This document shows, one piece after another, positions 22,333 to 34,300 of a stretch of 64,000 nucleotides of DNA. Position 1 is the stretch's first letter. Every line of letters begins with the position of its first letter. A model generated the notes under the pieces. That model was not told the origin of the DNA, did no database searches, and was given only the letters and a program-made list of their open reading frames with translations. Origin of the DNA: Anomaloglossus baeobatrachus (lineage: Eukaryota > Chordata > Amphibia > Anura > Aromobatidae); NCBI RefSeq assembly GCF_048569485.1, contig NC_134354.1, positions 445,576,779 to 445,640,778 of the forward strand, read 5' to 3'. The translations under genes were made by a program, and so were the position numbers.

Positions 22333-25300
22333 CTGTAAATAAAAAATGTAAGGAAAACATGTCAGAATCAAATATGGAAAAATCTGAACAGCAATTAGAG
22401 AACACTTGTATAGCTAAATGTGTGAAAAAGCAGTGAGTCAAGAAATGTGAACAGTGCTGCAATTGAGCGATGTCATGTTTTTATGCTTTCGTTTTTTTCC
22501 TCTCCTTCTGAGAGCCACAACTTTATTTTTCCATTGACATGGCCACATGAAAGCTTTTTTTTTTCTAGGATGAGTTGCAGTTTTATGTGACACTTTTCAT
22601 TTTACCACACAAAATACTAAAAACAGGAAAAAAAAACAGGATTGAACTTTGAAAAACGTTTTTTTTATTTGTGGATTTTTCAAAGGAATATATAATTCAG
22701 TTAGTGTGCCATTTTCTGAGATCCGTAACTTTTTTAATTTTGTCCATTGATGGACTTGTGTGAGGGCTTGTTTTTTAAGCATTCAGTGATATTTTTCTTT
22801 ATATAATTTTAATGCATATATGACATGACACAAAAAAAAAGCAAAAACTTGAGCAACGGTTACATACCTGATCAGCCAATCACGTAGCTGATCAGCACTT
22901 GGCAGCAAGCGGGGGGTGTGGGGGGGTTGGGTGGAGAGGGAGTGGGAGATGTGATTGGGGATAGTTAGAAAAGAGCCACGAACAATACTTACAGGACGGA
23001 TCAGAACAGCAGCAGAATCACAGGAGAGATTGAGGCAGATGGGGGGACAGCAGATGGGGGGGCAGTGGCAGACAAAGGGAGCATCGGTGGATGTGAGACG
23101 GCGGTGGCTGGGAGAGGGCCCAGTGGATGCAGGAGCAGCGGAGGGTGGGGGGAAAGGGGGGGACAGGGGGGAAGGGGAGTGGGAGGTGAGATTGGAGATA
23201 GTTACCAGGATGGATCTAGGCAGCGGGATCACAGGAGATGAAGAAGGCAGCAGATCGGGGAGGGTGAGAAGTGGGAGAGGGGGAAGCAGATCATGAGGGT
23301 GAGAGGTGGGGGGAGAGTGGACAGCAGATCACGGGGGTGAGAGGTGGTGGGAGTGGACAGCAGATCACGGGGGTGAGAGGTGAGAGGTGAGGGAGTACAG
23401 ATCACGGGGTGAGAGATGGGGGGAGAGTGGACAACAGATCATGGGGGTGAGAGGTAGGGGGGAGCGGGCAGCAGATCACGGAGGTGAGGTGGAGAGGCGG
23501 GCAGCAGATCATGGAGGTGAGAGGTGGGGGTGCGGGCAGCCGATCACGGAGGTGAGAAGTGGGGGTGCGGGCAGCCGATCATGGGGGTGAGAGGTGAGGG
23601 GGCGGGCAGCTGATCACGGAGGTGAGGGTGGCGGGCAGCCGATCACGGAGGTGAGGGGGCGGGCAGCCGATCACAGAGGTGAGGGGGTGGGCAGCTGATC
23701 ACGGAGGTGAGGGGGCGGGCAGTCGATCACAGAGGTGAGGGGGCGGGCAGGCGATCACAGAGGTGAGGGGGCGGGCAGCCGATTACGGAGGTGAGGGGGA
23801 GGGCAGCTGATCACAGATGTGAGGGGGTGGGCAGCCAATCACAGAGGTGAGGGGGCGGGCAGCCGATCACAGAGGTGAAGGGTGCGCAGCCGATCACAGA
23901 GGTGAGGGGGCGGGCAGCCGATCACAGAGGTGAGGGGGTGGGCAGCCGATCACAGAGGTGAGGAGGCGGGCAGCCAATCACGGCGGTGAGGGTCGGGCAT
24001 CCGATCACAGAGGTGAGAAGTGGGGGTGCGGGCAGCCGATCACAGGGGTGAGAGGTGGGGGTGCGGGCATCACCGCCACACATTTAGAGAAAAAAGGATA
24101 GATCTAACTGTGTCCAAACATTTGTGTAACCCAGACCACAGCATCATGGACATGAACTCGCTGGTATTGAAAGAAAAAAATTCAAGTACCAGAGAGACAG
24201 GAGGCTATGGGAATACAAACTTATGATGACCTTTGACAGATTCAGAGCAGGAATTAATGTGTCTCATGGTTTTATGTCTTTTTACATCAATTAAGATTAG
24301 TGCTCCTCAGACCATCTAGGGGCATTAAAGCTCTGGACCAGACCCCAATCAGAGGACAATAAAACTTTCACACTCCTTATCTATGAACTGTTGCAATATT
24401 TATGGCCACAACAGTTTGTCCTCTTGCCATACTGATTGTTCTGCTTCACAAAACTTGTTTTATTTACTGCCCCATTTTATGTCCTGTTGTGTATATACAG
24501 TATAGGTGACTCTCAGATTTTGTGTTATACTGAGCCTGATGAAGAGACCTGCGTAGTCTCAAAAGTTTGCTATTACCATCTTTTTCAGTTAGCCATTAAA
24601 AAGGTATCAACCACTGAGGACTTCAGTTCATTTCAATAATTTTTTATCTCTACTGGCTAACACTGTACAAAGATATATTTTACCTGTATCAAAATGGAGG
24701 GTACCAGAATGTACCGCATCTTTATGGAACTAAAGGCACTTCTGAAGAAATGTGCACAACTAGACAGCGACATATTTTTCGTATCCAAATGCAAAAAGGA
24801 GAATCTGATTCCCAAAAGGACTCTGGATTAAAAACCCAATTCTACATACCTACAGTACCCATTATGCACAAAACCTTTGTCACAGGACTTCTGAGAGGCT
24901 AAGGAACCACCTTTTACATGTTTTCTACAGCAGCAAGAGTAAAATCCAGAGGGAATTTGAAACACAAAGGAGACACTTCCAGAAAGCACAAAACAAAAAT
25001 TACAACAATATTATTACAGACTACGAATAGTGATGAGCGAGTACTAAAAAGCTCGGGTGCTCGAAGCTCGGGCCGAGCCTCCCAAGATACTCGTGTACTC
25101 GGCCCGAGCAACGAGCCCAATGTTATCCTATGGGAGACCCGAGTATTTTTGTGAAATGACCTCCCGGCAGCATGGAGAAACCCTAAAAATGGCACAAAAG
25201 TCTCAGAAGAGTGCTCAAATGACATGGCAACAGCATGGGGAAGACCCCTTGAAGCATTTATCACTCAAAAGTCACAGCTGTGAACAATTTTGTCCGCGTT

Positions 25301-28300
25301 TTACGCCATTTTTACGGACTCATCAGAAAACCTTCCAAAATGACCCCAAAATGATTTTTCATGGCGGAAATGTTAAGGGCACATACCCAATAGTGAGATA
25401 GAGCTGGTGTATGTTACTTTTTGAGATCAATACATGAAAGATTTTACGTGAAAACATTGTGTGGCACTCCGATGTCCCTGAGAAGAGACGTACATGAAGG
25501 CCTCTTGAGTCTAATGTGCCCATTTTGAGGAAGTGAGTCTTTGTAGTATTTTCCTTTGCCAGGGCAGTCCTAAATTGTGAGGTTCACCAATGCCCCTGCA
25601 TACAGACGTGCATGAGGGCCTGTAAACCTGAAGTGCCCATTGTAAGGAAGTGGGTGTATTATAGTATAGCCCTTAGGCAGGGCAGCCAAAAATTGGGAGG
25701 CTCCACGTTGTCCCTGGATAGAGACGTGCATGAAGGCCTGTAAACCTGAAGTGCCCATTGGAAGGAAGTGGGTGTATTATAGTATAGCCCTTAGGCAGGG
25801 CAGCCAAAAATTGGGAGGCTCCACGTTGTCCCTGGATAGAGACGTGCATGAAGGCCTGTAAACCTGAAGTGCCCATTGGAAGGAAGTGGGTGTATTATAG
25901 TATAGCCATTAGGCAGGGAAGCCAAACATTGGGAGGCTCCACGTTGTCCCTGGATAGAGACGTGCATGAAGGCCTGTAAACCTGAAGTGCCCATTGGAAG
26001 GAAGTGGGTGTATTATAGTATAGCCCTTAGGCAGGGAAGCCAAACATTGGGAGGCTCCACGTTGTCCCTGGATAGAGACGTGCATGAAGGCCTGTAAACC
26101 TGAAGTGCCCATTGGAAGGAAGTGGGTGTATTATAGTATAGCCCTTAGGCAGGGCAGCCAAAAATTGGGAGGCTCCACGTTGTCCCTGGATAGAGACGTG
26201 CATGAAGGCCTGTAAACCTGAAGTGCCCATTGGAAGGAAGTGGGTGTATTATAGTATAGCCCTTAGGCAGGGCAGCCAAAAATTGAGAGGCTCCACGTTG
26301 TCCCTGGATAGAGACCTGTTAGGTTCTTAGTGCCTCCGTGCTTGCATTTAAAAACCGCACGTGTGTGCCTGTTGGTGGCAGCTTTCCGCTGCATTTGTGT
26401 GAGTTTTGCAAAAACTTGGATATAACACACAAGTCTAGTGAATACACATCAGCACAGCATTGCAAAATGCGCAAGGGCGTTGTCAACGAACAAGGAAGTG
26501 GACGTGATGGTGGTGCAGGCAGACACCGAGGTTGTGTGCAAGCTCTAATTTCACCACAACAAAGGGCCACATCTAGTCGCTCGCACGTCCTGTCCCAAAT
26601 TCTTGGGGACCGCAGCAGTACACCGCTCTTGAACCAAGACCAGTGTCAACAGGTTGTTAGTTGGATAGCGGATAATGCTTCCAGTCAGATTGGCACCACC
26701 ACAAACACTCTGTCTTCCACACGGTCAAGTGTCAGTAGCCGTGATACTGCACCGCACATTTCAGAACCTGATCCTCCTTCCTACCACCAGGCCGAGTACA
26801 CGTCCACGGACATTACTGATCCCACACTTGGACACTCGGAATAGCTGTTCGTTCACGTTTCCATTCACAAATTCTGGCCTCTCGCCAGCTCCTGTTGAAG
26901 TGGGCCATGACGAGATTGTATGTACAGATGCACAAATATTTGAGCAGCCACGTTCTCACGAAGTTGGCAACGTGTCTCAACAAGGGGTGGACGATGATGA
27001 GACACAATTGTCAGGAAGTCAGGAGGAGGAGCAGGGTGCGGAAGAGGAAGACGACGTGGTGGATGATCCAGTAACTGACCCAACCTGGCAGGAGGATATG
27101 CAGAGCGAGGACAGCAGTGCACAGGGGGAGGGAGGCGTAGCATCCCAACAGGCAGTAAGAAGCAGAGTGGTGGCCCCAGGCAGACGTCAGGCAACTGTTC
27201 CCCGGAAAAACACGACACAAGGTGCCTGTACAAATGTTAGGTCTTCCCGAGTCTGGCTGTAATACTATTGTATGTATTGAGGATTTCGATTGCGTTAGGG
27301 CAATGACAACCAGAGACGAGTTCTTGGTGCAAGACATTTATAATATGCAACCAGCAAATATGTACATAAACGGAACAAAAACACAGTAGAACATAAATAC
27401 AGGAAATACCTTCCAGGGACTGAGCGAAAGGGAATTCCCGGGACCGCGCACCGGACTCCCCCAGGGAGACCACCAACAGCAAACCCCTATACAGGGACTG
27501 TCTGGCAATCACCCCAGAAGCCCTAAATGCGCAGCAGCCGGGACACAAAAGGGCAATAGGTAAGTCGAAAAATGTCTGTACGTGATGTGAGTCCAGAGTG
27601 GTATTAAACGGAAGGAACCGGGCAGAAGTTCCGACCAAAGACGGCAAACGGAGTCCAGGTACAGCTAGATGATACCAGATGAAGTCCAGAGTCGGTGTCG
27701 GTTGTTTTCCAAGAGGATCCGAATAACAATCAGGAACCAAAAGCAGCAGGGCAGGAGCACACAGGAAGCAGTATACTCAGGCACTGGACTAAGCTTTAGG
27801 GGCGGCTTTTAAACAGATGGACAGGAAGTAGGGCAACAGAACAGAAAACTCCATGTTAACAAAGGGCAAGCTCTTTCAAAAGAAAACTGGAAAACCCGGA
27901 ACTCTGACACTGGCAGTTTTTTAAGTTGGCTCCAGATGATTCTAAAAAAGCCATTTGCAACACCTGCCATGCCAGCATCAGCAGGGGTACCAAAACTAGC
28001 AGCCTGACCACCACCAGCATGATCAGGCACATGTCAGCCAAGCACCCGACTTTGTGGGAAGTACAACAGAGTCGAGGAGCAGTGCTTGCTGATGTCACTG
28101 CTACGTCTTCGCTGGTTGTGCATGCGAGCCAATCCCCTGTCCATGCTGCCTGCGAACAAGCCTCCTCCACTCCTGCACCTGCAGTTGCCTACGCAGAAAG
28201 AACACCATCATCAAGCACGTCCTTGTCCCAGCGCAACGTTCAGTTATCCATTCAGCAAACCTTTGAGCGCAGGCGCAAATACACTGCCAACACCCCACAT

Positions 28301-31300
28301 GCCACAGTTCTAAATGCTAACATTTCGCGACTGCTTGCGCTGGAAATGTTGCCTTTTAGGCTGGTTGAGACAGAAGCATTCCGCGAACTGATGGTGGCAG
28401 CTGTCCCACGTTACTCGGTCCACAGACGCCACTATTTCTCCCTGTGTGCCGTCCCCGCATTGCATAACTAACCACGTGTCACAAAACATCACACGTGCCC
28501 TGAACAACGCTGTTTCAGCCAAAGTCCACCTAACCACAGACACGTGGACAAGTGCATGTGGGCAAGGACGCTACATCTCGTTGACGTCACACTGGGTTAA
28601 TATTGTGCAAGCTGGGACCCAGTCTGAGCGAGGGACGGAACACGTCCTTCACACACCAAGTTTTGCAGGCCCTACCTCAGTCAGGGTTTCACACACACTT
28701 TACAGCTCCGGAATGTCATGCTCCTCAGCCTCCTCCTCCTCCTGCGCATCCTGATCCACTTTACCCTCCACACCAGTCCCAAGCTGGAAGTGTCGCTGGC
28801 GGAGGAGGGGACGGTGCGCTCTCCCACTGCTCGGGTCCGGCTGACGCAGCTCTACGGCTGCTGCTGCTCGTTGGCTCGAGCGATGGCCGGATCCCGGGGA
28901 CTCGAGCGGCGCTACTCGCCCGTGAGTGAAAAGGGGTGGTTTGGGTTTTGGGGATATTGTCCGTGACGCCACCCACGGTTGTGGTGATTGTGTGGACACC
29001 ACCGCTGCTCTGGACGGGGATCCCGGGAGCCTGTGACAGGGAGCAGCTTTGTTGTTATTTCTCCCCTCCGTGGGTAGGGGGGTTGGTTGTCCCGGGGCCT
29101 GGTGATGGGGTAGAGATGGATGACAGGCGGGTTGCGGGGCCTGATGAAGTGCATGGTCGCAGGGGCAGCGCTGTGCCGCACGGCACGGAGGTACTCACTC
29201 AGCCCAATGATGATGACACAGTTCAGGGTAAAACAAGTGGCTGGATGGACGGGTCACTCGGACGGCTGCGGTTGTTCCTCCCTGCAGGTTAGTGATGACT
29301 GTCTCTCCCTGCACCTAAGTTAAGTGTTGGTAGTGATGGTTTCCCAACGGTAACCCGCTCCCTGACCTGGATATGGGCCGGAGGAGCCCCTTTTGCCCAC
29401 AGGCGCTGGCCCTGGGAGACGGTTGCCCTTGGCGGTGGCTGTGTCTCCCCTTCACGGTTGTACGGTTGCCTTCTATCTGGACTTGGCTGTTTGGAAACCC
29501 TGAGGTCCCCTTCAATAACGGATTTGGCAAATTCACGGCGACACCAAGCCTTGCCGGGATCCGAAAGTCCTCTGCCAATGGTGCTGGCTTCTCTTTGTAT
29601 ACCGGTCCGGTACGGCCGGGTCACCACCCGTCCACGGTCCTTACGGCAGACTCCAATCGGCCTCCACTGCAGACGGTCACCACATCCTGCCAACCTTGCT
29701 GTCCTGTCCGGGCCACACACCCGGACCAACTTCAGGCTCTTTGCTGTCACTTTTCTCCTCTCTACTACTTTCCTCCTTCCACTTCCTTAGCTTAACTCTC
29801 ACTGCCTGTGTTTTCCCTCCTCCTCGGTGGGTGGAGACCAACCGCCTGGCTCCACACCCTGGTGTGGACAACAGCCCCTGGGGAAGGCAACAAGGATTTT
29901 GTGTTTTGACTATGATATGCCTGCAGGGAGTGTGGGGTGTTTAAGTGTTGTGCTCTGTGGCCCCTGGCTTGTCCAGGGCGACACAGAAGCACTGCAGCAC
30001 TGCCTCGGCGAAGCGGCAACAGGCAGTGCTGAAGCTAATCTGCATAGGTGACAAACCCCACAATGCAGAAGAGGTGTGGACAGCTCTGAAACAGCAGGCA
30101 GATCACTGGCTCACAACTCTGAACCTAAAGCCAGGAAAGGTCGTGTGTGACAATGGCCGGAACCTGGTGGCGGCTTTGAGGCGAGGCCAGCTGACACATG
30201 TTCCATGCGTGGCCCATGTGCTCAACCTCGAGGTTCAGCGGTTTCTAAAGTCATACTCAGAGCTGTCTGATCTGCTGGTAAAAGTTCGCCGCCTGTCTGC
30301 ACATTTTCGAAAGTCACCTACTGCTTCAGCCGGCCTTGCCGGCTTAAGACGCCGTTTGCATCTTCCGGCACACAGACTGGTGTGTGATGTCCCCACGCGT
30401 TGGAATTCAACTCTGCACATGTTGGTCAGGATATGTGAGCAGAAGAGGGCAGTTGTTGAGTACCTGCATCACCTAAGCCGTCGGGAAATGGGTCAAACTC
30501 CACACATAACACCTGAGGAGTGGAGATGGATGTCCGACCTATGCACCATCCGCCAAAACTTTGAGGACTACAACAAGATGGTGAGCGGCGATGACGACAT
30601 TATTAGCGTCACCATACCGCTTCTCTGCCTTCTAAAATGGTCTCTGCTCAGAAAACAAACATGATGCATTGCAGGCGGAGCGCGATGAGTTTCAGCAAGA
30701 AACAGTAGTGGGTGTGGGTGATGAATGATAACACACAGCCCAGCCTCGTCTCATCACAACGTGCAGTGGAGGACTATGACGAGGAGGAGGATGAAGACAT
30801 GGAGCAACTCTCTGGCCAAATTGAGGATATGACATGCAGTCATATCCTCGGTTCAGCGTGGCTGGCCAGAGGACAGGGTAGATGATGAGGAGGAGGAGGA
30901 CAGCATGTTCAGTCATCGTGTTGGTCAGGATACTGAAGTGATGGCTGTTAAGAGTCTGGCACACATGGCTGACTTTATGGTAAGCTGCCTGTCTCGTGAC
31001 CCTCGCGTTAAGAACATCTTGGCCGACAATCATTACTGGTTGGTAACACTGTTAGACCCACGCTAAAAGGAGAACTTTTTGTCTCTTATTCCCGAGGCGG
31101 AGAGGTCAGGCAAAATGCAGCAGTTCCAGAAGGCCATAGTCACGGAAGTAGGCAAAGCATTCCCCTCACAAAACGCTAGCGGCATAGGTCATGAATCAGT
31201 GGACAACCGAGGCGTACAGCCGAGAGAGGCACAAGTCCAATCCGCCAGAGGTAGGGGAACAGTCTTTAAGATGTGTGACAGTTTTCTCAGCCCCTCACGT

Positions 31301-34300
31301 ACCACAGCCCCTGAGGTGCGGGGTAGTGCCACAAGAAATCCTAAGTTTGCCCAGATGCTGAAGGAGTACCTTGCAGATCGAACAACTGTACTCCGACATT
31401 CCTCTGTGCCTTACAATTATTGGGTATCCAAGCTGGACACGTGGCATGAATTGGCTCTCTACGCCTTGGAAGTCCTGGCCTGCCCTGCTGCTAGCGTTTT
31501 GTCAGAGCGTGTTTTTAGTGCCGCAGGTGGAATCATTACAGATAAACGCACCCGCCTGTCAACTGAAAATGCTGACAAGCTGACTCTGATCAAGATGAAC
31601 AAGGGTTGGATTGGGCCAGACTTCACCACACCACCAGCAAATGAGAGCGGAATTTAAAGTTTGCCATGTACCTCCACTCACCCATGGGTACACACTTCTG
31701 GACTTTGGATAATCGCTGGACTGCTCCTCCTTCTCCTCATGCGCCACCATGATGATGACCGTTACAAATTGCAATACTTAGGCCTTTGTTTCAGGTATAC
31801 CCCCAGTGGTAAATTTTTTCGCCCATTCTTTGCAGAATGGACATTACAACGACAGGAGACCCGCTCCTTTGCAATGGGAACAATGTTTTGAGGCCCTCAT
31901 GCACGTCTCTACCCAGGGACAACGTGGAGCCTCCCAATTTTTGGCTGCCCTGCCTAAGGGCTATACTACAATAGACCCACTTCCTTCCAATGGGCACTTC
32001 AGGTTTACAGGCCCTCATGCACGTCTCTATCCAGGGACAACGTGGAGCCTGACGCTGCCACCGACTGCCACACACGTGCTGTTTTTAAATGCAAGCACGG
32101 ACGCAATAAGAACCTAACTGGTTTTTAGGAGCGACAATTACTGAGAAGTCTGACACTATCAGACACTGCTGACTGACGTGTATTATACACTAGACTTGTG
32201 CGTTATATAATAGTTTGTGCAAAACGCGCACCTGTACGCTGCCACCGACTGCCACACACGTGCTGTTTTTAAATGCAAGCACGGACGCAATAAGAACCTA
32301 ACTGGTTTTTAGGAGCGACAATTACTGAGAAGTCTGACACTATCAGACACTGCTGACTGACGTGTATTATACACTAGACTTGTGCGTTATATAATAGTTT
32401 GTGCAAAACGCGCACCTGTACGCTGCCACCGACTGCCACACACGTGCTGTTTTTAAATGCAAGCACGGACGCAATAAGAACCTAACTGGTTTTTAGGAGC
32501 GACAATTACTGAGAAGTCTGACACTATCAGACACTGCTGACTGACGTGTATTATACACTAGACTTGTGCGTTATATAATAGTTTGTGCAAAACGCGCACC
32601 TGTACGCTGCCACCGACTGCCACACACGTGCTGTTTTTAAATGCAAGCACGGACGCAATAAGAACCTAACTGGTTTTTAGGAGCGACAATTACTGAGAAG
32701 TCTGACACTATCAGACACTGCTGACTGACGTGTATTATACACTAGACTTGTGCGTTATATAATAGTTTGTGCAAAACGCGCACCTGTACGCTGCCACCGA
32801 CTGCCACACACGTGCTGTTTTTAAATGCAAGCACGGACGCAATAAGAACCTAACTGGTTTTTAGGAGCGACAATTACTGAGAAGTCTGACACTATCAGAC
32901 ACTGCTGACTGACGTGTATTATACACTAGACTTGTGCGTTATATAATAGTTTGTGCAAAACGCGCACCTGTACGCTGCCACCGACTGCCACACACGTGCT
33001 GTTTTTAAATGCAAGCACGGACGCAATAAGAACCTAACTGGTTTTTAGGAGCGACAATTACTGAGAAGTCTGACACTATCAGACACTGCTGACTGACGTG
33101 TATTATACACTAGACTTGTGCGTTATATAATAGTTTGTGCAAAACGCGCACCTGTACGCTGCCACCGACTGCCACACACGTGCTGTTTTTAAATGCAAGC
33201 ACGGACGCAATAAGAACCTAACTGGTTTTTAGGAGCGACAATTACTGAGAAGTCTGACACTATCAGACACTGCTGACTGACGTGTATTATACACTAGACT
33301 TGTGCGTTATATAATAGTTTGTGCAAAACGCGCACCTGTACGCTGCCACCGACTGCCACACACGTGCTGTTTTTAAATGCAAGCACGGACGCAATAAGAA
33401 CCTTACTGGTTTTTAGGAGCGACAATTACTGAGAAGTCTGACACTATCAGACACTGCTGACTGACGTGTATTATACACTAGACTTGTGCGTTATATAATA
33501 GTTTGTGCAAAACGCGCACCTGTACGCTGCCACCGACTGCCACACACGTGCTGTTTTTAAATGCAAGCACGGACGCAATAAGAACCTAACTGGTTTTTAG
33601 GAGCGACAATTACTGAGAAGTCTGACACTATCAGACACTGCTGACTGACGTGTATTATACACTAGACTTGTGCGTTATATAATAGTTTGTGCAAAACGCG
33701 CACCTGTACGCTGCCACCGACTGCCACACACGTGCTGTTTTTAAATGCAAGCACGGACGCAATAAGAACCTAACTGGTTTTTAGGAGCGACAATTACTGA
33801 GAAGTCTGACACTATCAGACACTGCTGACTGACGTGTATTATACACTAGACTTGTGCGTTATATAATAGTTTGTGCAAAACGCGCACTTGTACGCTGCCA
33901 CCGACTGCCACACACGTGCTGTTTTTAAATGCAAGCACGGACGCAATAAGAACCTAACTGGTTTTTAGGAGCGACAATTACTGAGAAGTCTGACACTATC
34001 AGACACTGCTGACTGACGTGTATTATACACTAGACTTGTGCGTTATATAATAGTTTGTGCAAAACGCGCACCTGTACGCTGCCACCGACTGCCACACACG
34101 TGCTGTTTTTAAATGCAAGCACGGACGCAATAAGAACCTAACTGGTTTTTAGGAGCGACAATTACTGAGAAGTCTGACACTATCAGACACTGCTGACTGA
34201 CGTGTATTATACACTAGACTTGTGCGTTATATAATAGTTTGTGCAAAACGCGCACCTGTACGCTGCCACCGACTGCCACACACGTGCTGTTTTTAAATGC

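Larger units (their letters stand above)
26467..31657 (+). pseudogene. hAT transposase with BED zinc finger, decayed
   Basis: The transposase would bind the element ends and carry out cut-and-paste movement. The N-terminal part (26467-27257) is acidic (EEEQGAEEEDDVVDD). A BED finger at about 27950-28050 shows CNTCHASIS and IRHMSAKH. The RNase-H-like core has HLTTDTWTS (about 28540), VVCDNGRNLVAAL (about 30150) and RWNSTLHMLVRICEQ (about 30400), giving the expected Asp, Asp and Glu. The hAT dimerisation domain is at 31420-31600 (ALEVLACPAASVLSERVFS then AAGGI). It is broken by about three frame shifts (near 26840, 28450 and 30660), a TAA after DPR near 31063 and two solo LTRs. The 27258-27909 LTR plus duplication adds 657 bp, a multiple of three. 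Confidence 0.9.

Noticed and set aside
24069-25027. A host exon in the 24.6-25.0 kb frame
   Set aside because: The peptide matches the Penelope N-terminus and is continuous with the element beyond the hAT, so it is not host coding sequence.
25570-26230. Repeated 67-residue minus-strand frames
   Set aside because: They are the translated 118-bp array of the hAT; the same peptide recurs every 118 bp and lacks independent support.
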